Assembly (NCBI GenBank): GCA_029168955.1
Contig: JAPDOI010000181.1
Span: 765,501-829,500, forward strand
Reading direction: 5' to 3'
Source: Aplectana chamaeleonis
Taxonomy: Eukaryota; Nematoda; Chromadorea; Rhabditida; Cosmocercidae
Length of the DNA stretch: 64,000 bases
The position numbers and the translations under genes are program-made. Shown here piece after piece: positions 1 to 11,900 of the stretch (positions are counted from its first letter, which is position 1; every line of letters starts with the position of its first letter). The notes under the pieces were generated by a model, which saw only the letters and a list, made by a program, of their open reading frames with translations, searched no databases and was not told the origin of the DNA.

Positions 1-125
1 GCGCCACTCCTCTTCATTATCTTCCACACAATTCGCATCTAAGACCGCTTCCTCAAATCATGGCTATTACAGTATATATGGCATGGGAAAATGACCACTT
101 TAGAATCACATTGAAACATGTATAC

Positions 126-991
126 CAGGGGTGTGCATTTTCCGTTTACCGATTTACCGATTTTCCGGATTTACTAGTGTTTCTCGGTAAATTTTGATTT
201 TCCGATTTACCGAGTTTTTCTCGAAATTTACCGAAATTTTTACCGAAAAAACTTCAGTGTTTTTGCCTGTGCGGCCTACTTCTTACTCGTATTTCACGGG
301 TAAGCTACAGTTAAGGCATGCATTTGGCGCGACATTCTTCTTCATCCTTCTTTTTGTTACTCTTTTTTAACCCTTTGGCTTTTTTTTAAATGTTCAAACG
401 ATCTCTTCACCTTTTGTGTCACGTGCTTTTTCTTATCGAAATACTACTCCAAGAAATACATAATTTATTCAAAAATGTCAACAGATTTGCTACGCAGCAG
501 GGTCCTGAAGCAGATATTTCAATAACTGGAAAATTTATTTCCGAATCCCCCGACACAACTCTGCATCCACTGCCGTTCTGGAACGACTCCATTGTGAAAT
601 CATCGTACCCGCAACTTTTCTCTTTGATCAATAAGTACTTTTGCGCGCCTCCTGGCACAGTTGAGGTGGAAAGGATGTTTTCCACAGCTGGACTGATTTT
701 GAGTGACTGCAGAAAGGCCTTACCCACAGAAAATTTTGAAATGTTACTTTTTCTCAAAATTAACGTCCCGTTAATAAGGTTCAGCCATTGAGCTCAGTTT
801 GATATGTAAAACTCACTCATATTTGCACTATAAATATTATCGGCCATTTGTGCTATCATATGGGATAGGCACCAAAAAGCAGAAGTCAGAATTTTCACCG
901 AATTTTCCGTTTTTACAGTATTTACCGAAAAAAAAATCGGTAAAAAGTTTCGGTAAAAAATTTACCGAAAAGAATTTTCCGCACACCCCTG
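126..991. mobile_element. Short non-autonomous hAT element with intact termini and 8-bp target duplication
   Basis: Both ends carry the inverted terminal word CAGGGGTGTGC (126-136 and, inverted, 981-991). The flanking octamer ATGTATAC is perfectly duplicated at 118-125 and 992-999, the 8-bp duplication expected of hAT transposition. Inside each end lies a cluster of TTTACCG / CGGTAAA words (about 140-250 and 890-970), a likely transposase-binding subterminal array. The 866-bp body keeps only the 3' end of a transposase reading frame, so it should depend on a transposase supplied elsewhere. The perfect target duplication suggests a fairly recent insertion. Confidence 0.93.
390..791 (+). pseudogene. 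hAT transposase C-terminal dimerisation domain fragment
   Basis: The 133-residue frame carries the signature of the hAT C-terminal dimerisation region: PLPFWNDS, then YPQLFSLINKYFCAPPG, VEVERMFSTAGLILSD, and ENFEMLLFLKIN. These correspond to the W, the ERxFS.AG block and the terminal LLFLxxN block of the family. The catalytic DDE residues, normally several hundred residues upstream, are absent because the element is only 866 bp. The frame has no stop codon, so it could be translated, but it cannot be an active transposase. A retained dimerisation domain could in principle pair with full-length hAT transposase; that is inference. Confidence 0.9.
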
Positions 992-1986
992 ATGTATACA
1001 TCCCTTCGGTGGAGGGAAAAGCTGCCACTATGGCAGCACGTACGCAAGAGGGAAGTTCGAAGCGATTTTTCATTCCAAGTCGCCCGTAGGCCCACATCAC
1101 GAAGGCACGACAGGCATAATACCTATACACCCTGAACACAAGTTTCCACAATGTAATCTCATAAATCTGCCTTGCCTAATTCAACCCAAAACTTGTAACT
1201 TGCTAATTTCGGTCTTCGTGCGCGTCAGTCTTTCTGCCAGCTTGCCACCTGAAGCACTCAACTCAAACGGATAATACCTAAAACTTATCATGCAGCGAAA
1301 TTCGGCAACCAGGTGAAGTATCAAAACTGATTCACCACCGGGTCCAAGGCAACTTTTTCAAACTCGAGATGTTCCCCGATGCAGCGACCACTTTCGTTCA
1401 CCGTTTATCTAGACTTCTCTACCACCTCATTCGTGCGCAAGGCTTTGGTAGATTTACACAGGCCCCGCAAGAACCCCACTCTAAAGTGGATGTTCCATCT
1501 GACGGAAGTCTGCGGCCGAGAAGTAGGCATCGGCTTAAGACAAACCAGTTGGGTTATGGATAACGTTATTTTGAAAAGTAATTATTCACCTGGGATCATC
1601 AACAAGTCTTGGCTTCTTCTCCTGTTGCTCGTGAGCACCCTTTTGACTAATTCTGGGTCGGGGTTCTCCATGGGAACAGGACACGCCGCGCCTTCAAAGC
1701 TGTCTAACACGGGCCTTTCTAAAAATTTTAGTTTTGAACCTACTTTGAGATCTGTTTTGAGGAAGCGGCCGTAAAACGCATCACGCACTCATTAAGTAAA
1801 GCACATGGAAATTGGTTTATTAAATCCTCTACTAAGAAGACCGGAAAAGCAAGACACTTAATAGGAAAGAAACTCAAAGGAAACCGACACAAAATCAAGA
1901 AATGATCGCACCTCATTGCGACCTAAAACTGATAGCACGACGATGTATACAAAGCCGAGTTGCTGTGCACTCCGTTCCAAAAAAAG
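992..1986. other. Single-copy AT-rich DNA, no recognised gene
   Basis: No family could be assigned to the short frames at 799-1089, 837-1151 (minus) and 1379-1774. They overlap in several frames and lack clear nematode splice contexts. I see no repeats except the start of the 134-bp tandem described next. Confidence 0.5.
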
Positions 1987-2305
1987 GATGAAACGCCTGC
2001 TTCTGAACTGCTTTTCAAAGATTTTTAGAAAACACGACTCCTCCACCGACTCTACTCATGACATAGGACCCCCTCCTACCGACCCGCGCTGCCACTTTAC
2101 ACATTCGCAGAAAAATTGAAATGAAACGCAGGCTTTTGAACTGTTCTACGAATACTGTTGTCGAAAATACGATCCCTCCACCGACTCTACTCGTCAATTA
2201 GCGCCCGCTCCTACCGACCCGCGCTGCCATTTTGCGCATTCGCAGAACAATTGGGGTAAAACGCATGCTTTTGAACTGTTTTACGAAGGTTTTAGGAATA
2301 TAGCT
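1987..2305. repeat. 134-bp tandem repeat, about 2.4 copies
   Basis: The word TGAAACGC or its variant TAAAACGC followed by CTTTTGAACTG recurs near 1989, 2122 and 2256, a spacing of 133-134 bp. Each copy also contains CTCCACCGACTCTACTC and CCTACCGACCCGCGCTGCCA. The copies differ by roughly one base in seven, so the duplication is old. No coding frame persists through all copies. Confidence 0.8.
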
Positions 2306-2339
2306 CTTAAGACGTTTGCTTGCATATTTCTGATCGCGG

Positions 2340-2750
2340 ATGTGCCACAACGAAGATCTCTACAAGGGAATTACCGCCTTACATCAACGCTTGACACGAG
2401 GGAGGTGCCAACATCTCCCAACAACGGAAAGTCGCCTTCATTTGTTCGCGCATATTTTCAGAAGACCGCCAGGTCGTCTTGTTCAACACGCTCTAAAGAT
2501 GCTACCGAGTCCTGGCTGGAAACGGCCGCCTGGACGTGAGCGAAAGTTATGAAGGGATGTGGTGAAGAAGGATTTGAAATCACTCGGCATTGAAAGACAT
2601 AAAAAAACATCGCAGGAAGTGGAATAGCGACCAATGGATGGATTGTGTTTAAATTGCGGCTGAGGACTGCGACAAATAGACGCGACTGACTACTAAGACG
2701 GCACAGCTCGGTGAAGATGCGGATTGACAGCGTCAGGTGAAAGCTAACCG
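2340..2750 (+). pseudogene. 3' end of a non-LTR retrotransposon reverse-transcriptase ORF, copy 1
   Basis: In shifting frames the DNA reads LHLFAHIFRRPPGRLVQ, then LPSPGWKRPPGR, KKDLKSLGIER, FRRKWNSDQWMDCV and AEDCDK. This is the order seen at the extreme C terminus of RTE/CR1-like endonuclease-reverse transcriptases common in strongylid genomes. The frame is interrupted, so it is a dead 5'-truncated copy. A second, independently decayed copy lies at 54424-54855, and comparing the two confirms the shared protein. Confidence 0.75.
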
Positions 2751-3198
2751 ATTAGGTCAAGTAAGTACATAGGTCAAGCTCCGAATGATTGGTACTAATT
2801 GCGATTCTAAAAGTGATCAAAATTCTACTCTTCGATGTATTATGAGAACCTCTTCTCTAAGATTATTCTGGCCACCAAGGGCAGACTGAATAGGTTTTGG
2901 CGACCTATGGGAAATTCGCTCTATTCGAATATCCGATTACCAATGTATAATTTTCATCTGAAAATTTCAAATGTGACAATCTCAATGATATCTGTGAAGA
3001 TACTGCCTGGTTTTCCTTTTTTCGAACTGATTTTCGACAAGATTCCCCATGTGCGACAGATCACTCGAGGCAATATCAGTAGATATGGATAATGCGTCGC
3101 CTCAGACATCGCGATGAGAATACCTGTCCCACCACAGAACAATCGGTGGGACGGCTGGAGATTGATCGTTTGTGTTCACTCACTCTATGCACCTTTTT
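2751..3198. other. AT-rich spacer, no recognised feature
   Basis: Only short overlapping frames on both strands. Nothing matches a known domain, and no repeat structure was seen. Confidence 0.5.
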
Positions 3199-3871
3199 CA
3201 GGGAGTACTCAGAAGTTCCGAATCAAGTTACTTGCGAGATATCAGGGGAAGATCAAGTAGCTTTTGGCATATTTGTTTTTTAAGTTACTTGCGATTTTGA
3301 GACTCGCAGGTAACTTACATGATCATAACCATGTTAATTGTGACTTTTGAATCTCGTAGGTAACTTACATTGGCCCATCAATACACGTCGTGACTTGCTT
3401 AACACGTGCACAGCCGGTATATAAGGCGCCTCATCTCACTTGAGTACTCATTCGGAATTTTGATGCCGGCCCTGGGAGCCGACTTCGAGTCGCTCTCCGG
3501 AGGCAAGCATATTTTTGACCGCTTGGAGGACAGGGTTCTCTTCTCGGCTGGGAGAGGGAGGCTGTTGTCGCAGCGGTCCTCGGAAGGATGGTTCCTCACC
3601 GCAGAACTTGGCGAAGATCATGCCCTTGTAGTGAGCTGAGGCGGAGCTGTCTCTGCCGTGGAACCGGGCAATCAAGCACCCGGAGTCGCTTTCCGATGTC
3701 ACCTGCAAATTAGGAGTAAGTTAAGTGTTACGTCTGGGTGAGTTACCTGTATACTAGAAGTAAGTTACTCGTGACATTAAGCAAGTTACTTGTGACATAA
3801 AGTAAGTTGCGTGAAAACTTCACGTAATTTACCAAAAAGTAACCTTTACCTTGATTCAAAACTTCTGAGTA
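3199..3871. mobile_element. Possible inverted-repeat element with AAGTTAC subterminal words
   Basis: A 21-bp terminal word TACTCAGAAGTT(CC/TT)GAATCAA occurs at 3206-3226 and inverted at 3851-3871. Inside both ends AAGTTAC / GTAACTT words are repeated (3225-3370 and 3712-3845). The right end coincides with the end of the exon-like repeat at 3850-4085, so the left end may instead be an inverted fragment of that exon. No target duplication was found. The interior contains a TATATAAGG word at 3418 and overlapping frames of about 80 residues (3406-3639 plus, 3448-3708 minus) with no recognisable domain. Confidence 0.45.
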
Positions 3872-4085
3872 GGTCATGTGCATGCTTGAAAAGAAGAGCT
3901 CTCCATGCTGATTATGAATATACTCGTAGTTACTTAAGTGGACCACTTTGAGCAATGTTATCACACTGCACTGGCCATAACAGACAGCAGCAGCTGAGGC
4001 GACGAATGAAGGACGAGGGCAGCGCTTGTGGCTAAGGGAGCACAATGGCAGTACGTACTGCTCGAGCAGTAGCTCGTCCCATCGT
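3850..4085 (-). other. Exon-like dispersed repeat, copy 1
   Basis: On the minus strand the frame reads CPRPSFVASAAA, GQCSVITLLK, IHNQHGELFF and SEVLNQ, and stops at a CAAG|GTAAAG splice-donor-like junction. A diverged copy on the plus strand at 9060-9231 keeps the same frame ([32 protein letters not shown]) with a one-codon gap and a donor-like CAAG|GTGCAC. Frame-preserving divergence suggests the sequence once encoded protein, as a gene-family exon or a transposon gene. I do not recognise the family. Confidence 0.5.
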
Positions 4086-4261
4086 GCTGCCCTCCCTATC
4101 ATCGTTGATGTGATAGCCCATTCTGTTCCATTACAACACCAAAATAGTTCCAGGAATTACTGTTGAGGGATTCATAAGGCTTGAATGCGTTGATAGATAT
4201 CATCATAATCACATAATAATAAACGACTAACCATAAGAGTTGACCAGTGACCGCCGACATT

Positions 4262-4345
4262 CAACGAGAGTGGGCAAGTGTGCGGAGCACAACTGAGAGT
4301 GTTCCAAGCCCCGAGGATGTGCGCCGGAACCTGATGCAAATCAAA
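4262..4345. repeat. Degenerate 42-bp GC-rich minisatellite, small block
   Basis: GAGAGTGGGCAAGTGTGCGG, ACAACTGAGAGTG and CCAAGCCCCGAGGATGTGCGC are reverse-complement relatives of the unit of the array at 13410-15022 (GCGCAC, AGTTGGGTCCC, ACACACTTTC). Only about two units are discernible. Confidence 0.5.
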
Positions 4346-4714
4346 TAGGTTACTGTTGGCCCGCCCCGGTATGGCCCCGGCCAGTAGCTCGCTTGAGCGA
4401 GAATATATCTCAGATTGTGTGCGGTTGTTCTACCCAAAACCAAACTGTTTGCATCCCTGAACTATGTAGACGGAGAAACCAACTCTAGTAATCTGAGCGC
4501 TAATTCTTCGAGCTATTCAGCAAATTGCAAGTACATGGTTAGCCCACAGCTTACAAGTGAGATTTTGGTCCATTCAAGAGTAGCAGGTCATATCAGTAGT
4601 TTTTCTCTCCTAATCTTTCAGTCAGGTTCCCAGTCTGCTGTCAATTTTGTGTTCTTCAAATTTTTTGACTGAATAAATTCTGAATGAATGAAAAATACGT
4701 AGAGCGATGAGGTG

Positions 4715-4985
4715 CTGAGTGTGACCCGACTGCAAGCGCGTCAAGCACCGAGAATGTGTGCGGTACCCCACTGGGAGTGCGCGAAGCGACGCGAAAAAGT
4801 TGATGCAAACTAGAATATTGCCGAGCGCAGCAGAGAGTGTGGGACACAACTGAGAGTGCGCCAAGCGCCGTGTGATGTGCGCAAAACGAGTGCTCAGAGC
4901 GGTGGGGAGCTTAGTGCAGGACTTCACTGGGATTGCTCAAGGCGTTGTGCAAAGGATGCTGAGCTTGAGTGGGAGTTTGTGGGCT
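4715..4985. repeat. Degenerate 42-bp GC-rich minisatellite, larger block
   Basis: Words such as GAGTGTGGGACACAACTG and AGTGCGCCAAGCGCCGTG recur and are the reverse complement of the consensus in the large array at 13410-15022. Copies are strongly diverged and interrupted near 4795-4830. Overlapping minus-strand frames of 60-100 residues here are products of the repeat, not genes. Confidence 0.6.
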
Positions 4986-5753
4986 AAGCACTTCGCCGTC
5001 CACCGTCTTCTATTATGCTCACAGTAGCGCTGCAGAGCATGTTACTAAGTTGAGAGGTGGAGTTCTAAGTTGAAGGATTGAAGAGAGGATACGCGGCGTC
5101 GGGACCATGCATTTCAATTCATCAGAGGGGGGAGAGTTGGCAAGGATGGAGTAGTTTTTTGAGAGAGCTCAAAAAACTGTTCAAGAGCATTGGTGTCAGT
5201 TGAATTTTCAACGCCATTATATTTCATCCTGACTCCGGTCAAATAATAAACACACCGTTCGGTACGCACACAAGAACGCCGCGAAGCGGCGTGGTTGCAC
5301 GTACGTTTTCATAGCGAGCAATTCTTCCACTGTTAGAAGTCCACATAAGCAAAGGCGGGCAGCCTTCTTTCATCACAATGACACAGTGCTCGCGTCACTA
5401 TTTCGCATGTTTCGCCAAATTCGGCACCATACCTCCCGTATACCGTACAGAACCGGGAAGCTAATGAACATTGCCTTTAACTCGCCACGTCACGCCTTAG
5501 GTGTTCTTGCTATTATGGAGAGTCGTAGCCCAACGCAATTATTCGAACAGTGGAGAACGTCCTTGGCAGCTTTCAATATTTCTTCTAAGGTTTTCTCAGA
5601 GTATTACTGTACAGAACAAGATGCTGCACTCCAACAAATTCTTGAAATCCTTGGAGGATCTGTCGAATTTCATCTGTAGTGCACGATTGCAGCTGATCAG
5701 TGACAAGTTTATAGCTATAACACTATGGATTCGACAGAATGTCATTAAAACAG
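4986..5753. other. Region downstream of the peptidase gene, one unassigned ORF
   Basis: A plus-strand frame at 5386-5679 (97 residues, ending LQQILEILGGSVEFHL) has moderately coding-like composition but no recognisable domain, and its start is uncertain. It converges on the 3' end of the minus-strand peptidase. A hairpin CGCCGCGAAGCGGCG at 5279-5293 is related to the hairpins of the 133-bp satellite. Confidence 0.4.
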
Positions 5754-5759
5754 TTTATT
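5754..5759 (-). terminator. AATAAA polyadenylation signal of the M13 peptidase gene
   Basis: The minus strand reads AATAAA at this position, about 30 nt downstream of the TGA at 5792-5790. This is a short 3' untranslated region typical of nematodes. Confidence 0.75.
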
Positions 5760-5789
5760 TAACACTCCCATGTTATAATTTACTAGTTT

Positions 5790-5942
5790 TCAATCTTCTT
5801 TATGCCATACGTCACACCTTTCGTTGATCGGAGGAAACATTTTTTTGCCGGTTTTGCATCCAAAGTCTTTAGCAAATGATCCAATATCTTGAACCACTTG
5901 GTTGGTTCTACACGAACTGGGTGCATGTGGATCCGTCATGAG
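5790..5942 (-). CDS. M13 peptidase last exon (C terminus, CDVW)
   Basis: Fifty codons plus TGA. It starts [12 protein letters not shown], containing the His and Arg that stabilise substrate in neprilysin, then FAKDFGC and [10 protein letters not shown], the usual C-terminal CxVW with its disulphide cysteine. The acceptor is AGTTTCAG and the phase is 0. Confidence 0.95.
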   Translation of the reverse strand, partial: LMTDPHAPSSCRTNQVVQDIGSFAKDFGCKTGKKMFPPINERCDVWHKED

Positions 5943-8900
5943 CTGAAACTATTCCTTGCGCTTACAGTTATCATTAGTGGCCTAGTGATCGCGAATTCTC
6001 TCTCACCTGCTTTATGAGTCTTCTGTTATCCGTCTTCATACACCATGAGTTGCCGTACGCGATCCAGAACAGCTGGTTTGGTGTGAACTGCTCTAATCCG
6101 GGGAGCCTATCATTTGAAAAATGTGGCTTTAACTCTCTTGATTTGTATGAGAGTGATGCACTTTCATAATTCTCACCTTTTCTCCGCCAAGCCATTCCGA
6201 CGCAAGTACTCCTTGTAAGCGTAATACGCCGCCTGCTGCCCTCAAAATTGAGAGGATAACATCTGCTTCGTGTATCGTAAGAGTGATGTTCAGGTATGGG
6301 CCAGTTGCTGATGGCGCAGCATTCGATGTAAACGAATGCGGTCAGGGAACACAGAACTTTATTGGCTGTTACTAGCCCATTTGTGATATTTTTCACCGGA
6401 ATCTGGGGAATTGACTCGTAATGCAATGCGTGGTATAGCTAGGGACATGAAAACTCGACAAACGGCAGGTGATCACTCCTAATAGGACTGGGAGGGCTGG
6501 AGCTGTATTCATGCAGAGCGTGAATAGCGTAGCCTCATGAAGAAGCACCTCGTTGCTCCCGGCGAGACAGCCATGTTTGAATCATAAAGGGCAAAATACT
6601 TTGAAAAACAGTGAATTGCAAAATTTTCCGTTGGAATAAGGTCTAAAAGGAGTATCATTTCCATATTTTGATCAAGGCAACGAGTGGTCTCTGCAAATCT
6701 CTTGCTTTCTTTTGGAAAAATATGCCGTTTCCTGAGAAAAGTAATTTCTAACCTCCGATGTCTGCGATATTTTCGCCTTGAGTGTTGTCACCGCTCGCAC
6801 AGTGAACTGCTCCTTCTTTCACTGGACAACATTGTGTGCTGAAACGCTAAATGCTTTCTATTGAAAACAAGGTAAGGGATTGTTTCATTACTGGTTTCGT
6901 GAACAGAGATGGAATGCGATCACCTGTATTGTGTGACCACGCATTGAGCCATCCCCGTGAATCCTTGTTTTCCGTCGTCGTCCATCCAACCACACTGATT
7001 CCAGCTGCACCCGTTCAGTTTCCCAAATCCGTTGAATTGCACTCCTTAAGAGACAAGTAGATTTGAAAAATTGAAGAGATATAGTGATGGAGAAACAGAT
7101 ATGATCAGCCACCTTGATCGTCAAAACCATGCACTAGCTCATGACCGACTGTGCCGCCTTGCCCACCAAAGTTGAAGGCTTTTGGGTAGCCAGAACTAAA
7201 CAGCATGTGGGTTGTGACAATAAGAAGGCGGTTCGAAAGGTATCACCTGTAGTATGGCGGATTCCAAAGAGCAGCTGGGATTGTTACTGAATTTCTCTCA
7301 GGTTGATACCATGCATTCACCATAGCTGGTGATTGAAGAAAAACGTCCCTGAAGTTTTCCATCGCGGATTACGAAGAGCAGGAAAAAATGTTCTCGTCGT
7401 TCTCTAGATAGCGGGTCGCCGCGTCGGATCCAGGGTTGCGCGTCACGAGCGTATGTTGTGGCAACGTCATTGAGAAAACAACCGATATGGCACGGCGTTT
7501 CACTTTTCCCATGAGAAGCACTCCTTCTTCACTTGTCTTTAACCCTTCTTTCCATTCGATCCCCTTTCCTCATCCTCTCAAAGGCACTTTTCACGATAAA
7601 CTTCATCCTCGAATTTTCCATGACAAACGCTTCTCGTGGCTCTCATAAGCAAAACAGCGTCGAAGAAACAGGACGAAAAGCTACCCAGGAGCCGCAAAAC
7701 GGCTTAGAAAAGTGGGCAAACCTCGCCGCTTTAGGCAAGTCCAGCCCCTTTCCACCCCCCGACGTGAACAATGGAACACTCGAGATTGTGAGATGAGCGA
7801 TGGTTTCCGAACAAAAGCCCCATTCTTTCTTCCATTCTCAACTTCTCTTCTTACTCAGGTCAGCTCGCATACATTGGCTGCAAAAGACGGAAGTTACAAG
7901 CCTCGAACTTTTCGTCCACCATGCTTCCCTAGCTCAATTTTCGACGGACCATAACTCCGTTCCCGGAAGGTCTCGTACGATTCCAAAAACAACATTGGAA
8001 CCAGAATGGGACAGCTTTCAGGATAGGCGAAAAAAACAGAGAAGGGATTGTTTTTGTGAACACTGCCTTTAATTGCCTGCTAACTTTCTGATAGTTGCTC
8101 GTGCTTGAATTTTGCGAATTCGCAGCTTATTTGTGTTTATCCTCAACGCTGGATGGTATTAATTCCAGGAAAGCGCAGAAGAGGCGAAAATTTCGTGAGT
8201 CTTGTTTTTTATACAAATATGACATATAGGAAGACGAGGAAAAAGGTGGGAGGGAGAGAAAGTGAAAAGAAAGATGAGGAATAAGTGATGGCCATGGGGA
8301 AAATAAAAGGCTGCGCCATATCGGTCGCTTTTTTCATGACTCGACACGCGCACGTATTCGGGGCGGCACCCGCAGTCTAAAGAACGACGGTATCTAACCT
8401 TCTCGCATTCTCTTTTAGCAATCGGAAAGCTTCACGATTTTCCATGCCTCTTTTCATTGTCTTCATTATAGAATAAAAACTGGTTTCCAGCTCTAATATA
8501 GCAGCGTAATCTTGCTGAAAAACTGCATTCCTGAAATATATCCCAAGCTTTCATCTGCAGACTCACATCATGGTAATTGTCGACTTCTGTCCAATTCTTA
8601 AAGTCTCCGTACATTTCTGTTGGCCAGCCAATGTTCTTTTTTAGCAACCTCGCTGAAAATTATTAAATAACCCTGCGTACTCGTTGGTATGTCCTACGGT
8701 GCATTAAACTTTGGTAAAAAAAAGCACGGGAGAGTTTCAGAGAAGTCAAGCTATTCCGAGAGTCATGCCACGATCCGTAGGGATGAAAACTTAAAGGACT
8801 CATTTTCTTGACTATAGTGATGTACTCGCCATTCCTTACTTATTTCGAAACTCATGATTGCTAAGTGCTGAATGCAAGTGACCTCATAAGTGAGATGAGG

Positions 8901-11900
8901 CGGACAAACAGAGGAACATACAGAAACACTATCAGAGGATCGCGGGGTCGTAATGAAGCACAGTAGGCTTTCACCTCGACGAGGATAGCGAGGCAGCACG
9001 AGGGGAAGAGCTGCTGCTTGGGCAGCACGCGCTGCCTTTGTGCTGCTCTTAGCAGCACGTGCTGCCCTCGTCCTCCTTCCGTCGCCTCAGCTGCTGCTCG
9101 TTTTGGCCAGCGCAGTGTGGAAACTTTGCTCCAAAAGGTTCATTTGGGCAGCTACAAGGACATTCATAATCAGTTTGGAGAGTTATTTCTTTTAGCATGT
9201 ACATTTAGACTTCTGGATATCTGTATACAAGGTGCACACCAGGGCTGTGCATTATAACGTTAACGTGTTAACGCATTAACGTGTTATCGCGTTTTTTTTT
9301 TCTCGAGAATTAACGATTAACGCTTAACGAAAAAGTCTTGAAATCACGTTAATTTACAGTTCGTTAATTGTTCTAGAAATATGGCACCAGGGTTTTGCAC
9401 GAGGTGCGGGTCGGCCAGTTTTGCTCAGACCCCCACTCCACTGCCAATTTTGCACAGACCCCCAGGAGCGTGAGTAGGTCAAGTTTTGACCGTGTTCTAC
9501 CCCCATCCCCTCTTCACCCAGAGCTGATGTATTCAAACAGGGTTTATCTAGCAGGATTACCTCTAATGTTTGAATGCAGTAGAATTACTCTTGTCGTATT
9601 AAAATGAGCGAGCCAGTGCTATGAAAAAAATGGGGTTGTTTGCGAGGACGAGAGCACAGAACGGCGCCCATCGCATTCACATGTAGAGAGGGGGCTGAAA
9701 AAGCAGAAGTGTATAGCCTAGCTCTCTCATTTTGGGCCAGTCGAGGTAAGGCTTATCGGGCTAATCATGTCAAAACCTCCCTTATCACTGTTATATTTTA
9801 CAACCGACCGCTCCGCTGCTTGCTCCGCCCGGACTCTTCCGAGCGAGCTAGGCTTTATGTATAGTGCAGTCCAGCTAATTTCGTACATTTGCTTATCAAT
9901 GAGAAGCGGTCGGCTGAAGATCAATATGCATGAATTCCTACTCAAAACGCTCGCCACCTGTTGAGCGAGAGCGGTTGTGCTGCCATGAGTTTCAAGCACA
10001 TCGATATTCGACCAACCGCTTCTCATTGGTAATTAGCTGTTCAACTTTTGGTGGACTACGCTATAACTGGTTACAGCCAATGATGTGTAATAAAAGGCGA
10101 ATGTTTGAGGGAGTGGGAGTTAGATCCGGCCCGAAGCTAATAGTTATGCAAAGTACGGATCACGAGAGAAGGATATTTGAGTCAAGCAGGGTCGATTTAC
10201 CCTGCATACAAAATTTCACAGTCTGAGATCGTCGCTGAAGGGCGCTACACTGTATTCTTTCAAGGGTTATAGGTTTAGTAGTAAACGAGTTATCCGGAAA
10301 AATTCTGGCTTTGGGAAACTAGACTTTATACTCTACCGTTCGCAATCCTCCGCAAACCTGAAGATTGTCTTTGAAAAAATTAACCTTCTGTGGGTTCTTC
10401 TCAGAAATGCACTGCGGGTCCACATCTAACAAAGTACTGAAAGAACGTGTAAATCGACCACGCTGGACTCAAATATACTACTCCCGTGACTACTAGTTCT
10501 CAAAATTGGCGACTTTCGGCGGGACCACACCTGATCCAGGTGTTAGCCCCACCAGGTGTTAGTCCTCATATTGTGCTCGGCCTCAATCATAAACGAGGAA
10601 AGTTTACCTACAGGGTAAATCGACCACGCTCAACTCAAATATCAACTCTACTGACTCATCGAAAACTTTCGCAGAAATCATTCAGCATTTACTAGGCAAA
10701 TTGCTTTAGACACTTCACATTGAGGATTCATATGTCTTGTTCATCATTTTGGGAAAACCTTCGCTATGACTAAACCCTAAACTTCCTAATTGAACACCGT
10801 CACTCGCGATGCAGTTCAAACAGCATTTCAGTCAAATCGCAATGCATAGTTGAATCCCATGTGAAAAACTGCTCCAGGAGGTTTTTACTCATATACACAA
10901 TTCGTCCATTGGGTCTTCCTCCAAAGGTCAGACATCTCCGAAGCCCTTCATCCTCCGAAGCTCAGACTTCGTGGGGCTCCCTATCCCGCGCCAAACCCTG
11001 TATGGCACCGATTGATATGGGAGATAAATTATTGATTTTTGACGTGGTAATGATTTAGTTCTGAATGGTTTAACGAAATGCAAGATTAACGTGTTGACGA
11101 ATTAACGGGTTAACGCGATTTTTTCCGAAAATTAACGTTTAACGAAAAAAATAATTCTCATTAACATCAGTAACATCGGTAAGCAGATCATTAAATGATT
11201 GGAAGTGCACCGCTATATTTTTCCATGCCTCAGTATTCCGCTGTTTTTGATAATAGAAATCCTGAGCTCTATAGAAGTACTCCAAAGATTAGGTTGTTCA
11301 CATTAGACTAAAAATAGAGAGCACATAAAACATTAAATCTGCAGTAAACTAGGAAGGCTGTGTAGTACCAAACATGTTTTGGTGATTTTTAATCATTTTC
11401 ATCGAAATCCAGGAAGAATGCATTCAAGTGAGCTTCAAGTGTCGGATCAGATAAGCAGGGTGGGACGCCGCAACAGGCGCTCGGCGGAAGGCGGACACGC
11501 GGAGTTTTGACACGGTCTGAGTCTGGGGTCTTGCCCGTACACTTTTTAGTTCCAAGCGTGAGCGATTTACCTGTTCACCTGCGCGGCCACCTCAAAGGTG
11601 GTAATTTTATGCAAATTCACATTTTCGTTGCATCAAGTCTTCCAAAAAAATCTGGTACTTTACTGATCATCAAATCGAACGCCGTCTAGAAAAATGTTTT
11701 TCGTTAGGTTCGAGATGGTACACTCGAGTAAAATAGTTCTTTGCGAGCAATGTGAATGGTTCAGCTCGGTCGGTTAAAGGCTGATGAATTATACTGAAAA
11801 AGATGATGAGTCGTCATTCTCATAGGATGATAGTCGTGTGGAACCGAGAAATAGTTTATTCAGTGTGTTCTACAAGATTCGACAAAAATTTAAGTTTTTT

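Noticed and set aside
6241..6426. Minus frame with [11 protein letters not shown], considered as a mutated zinc-ligand exon
   Set aside because: The genuine GENIAD exon is at 6753-6838 with matching phase; this stretch is intron.
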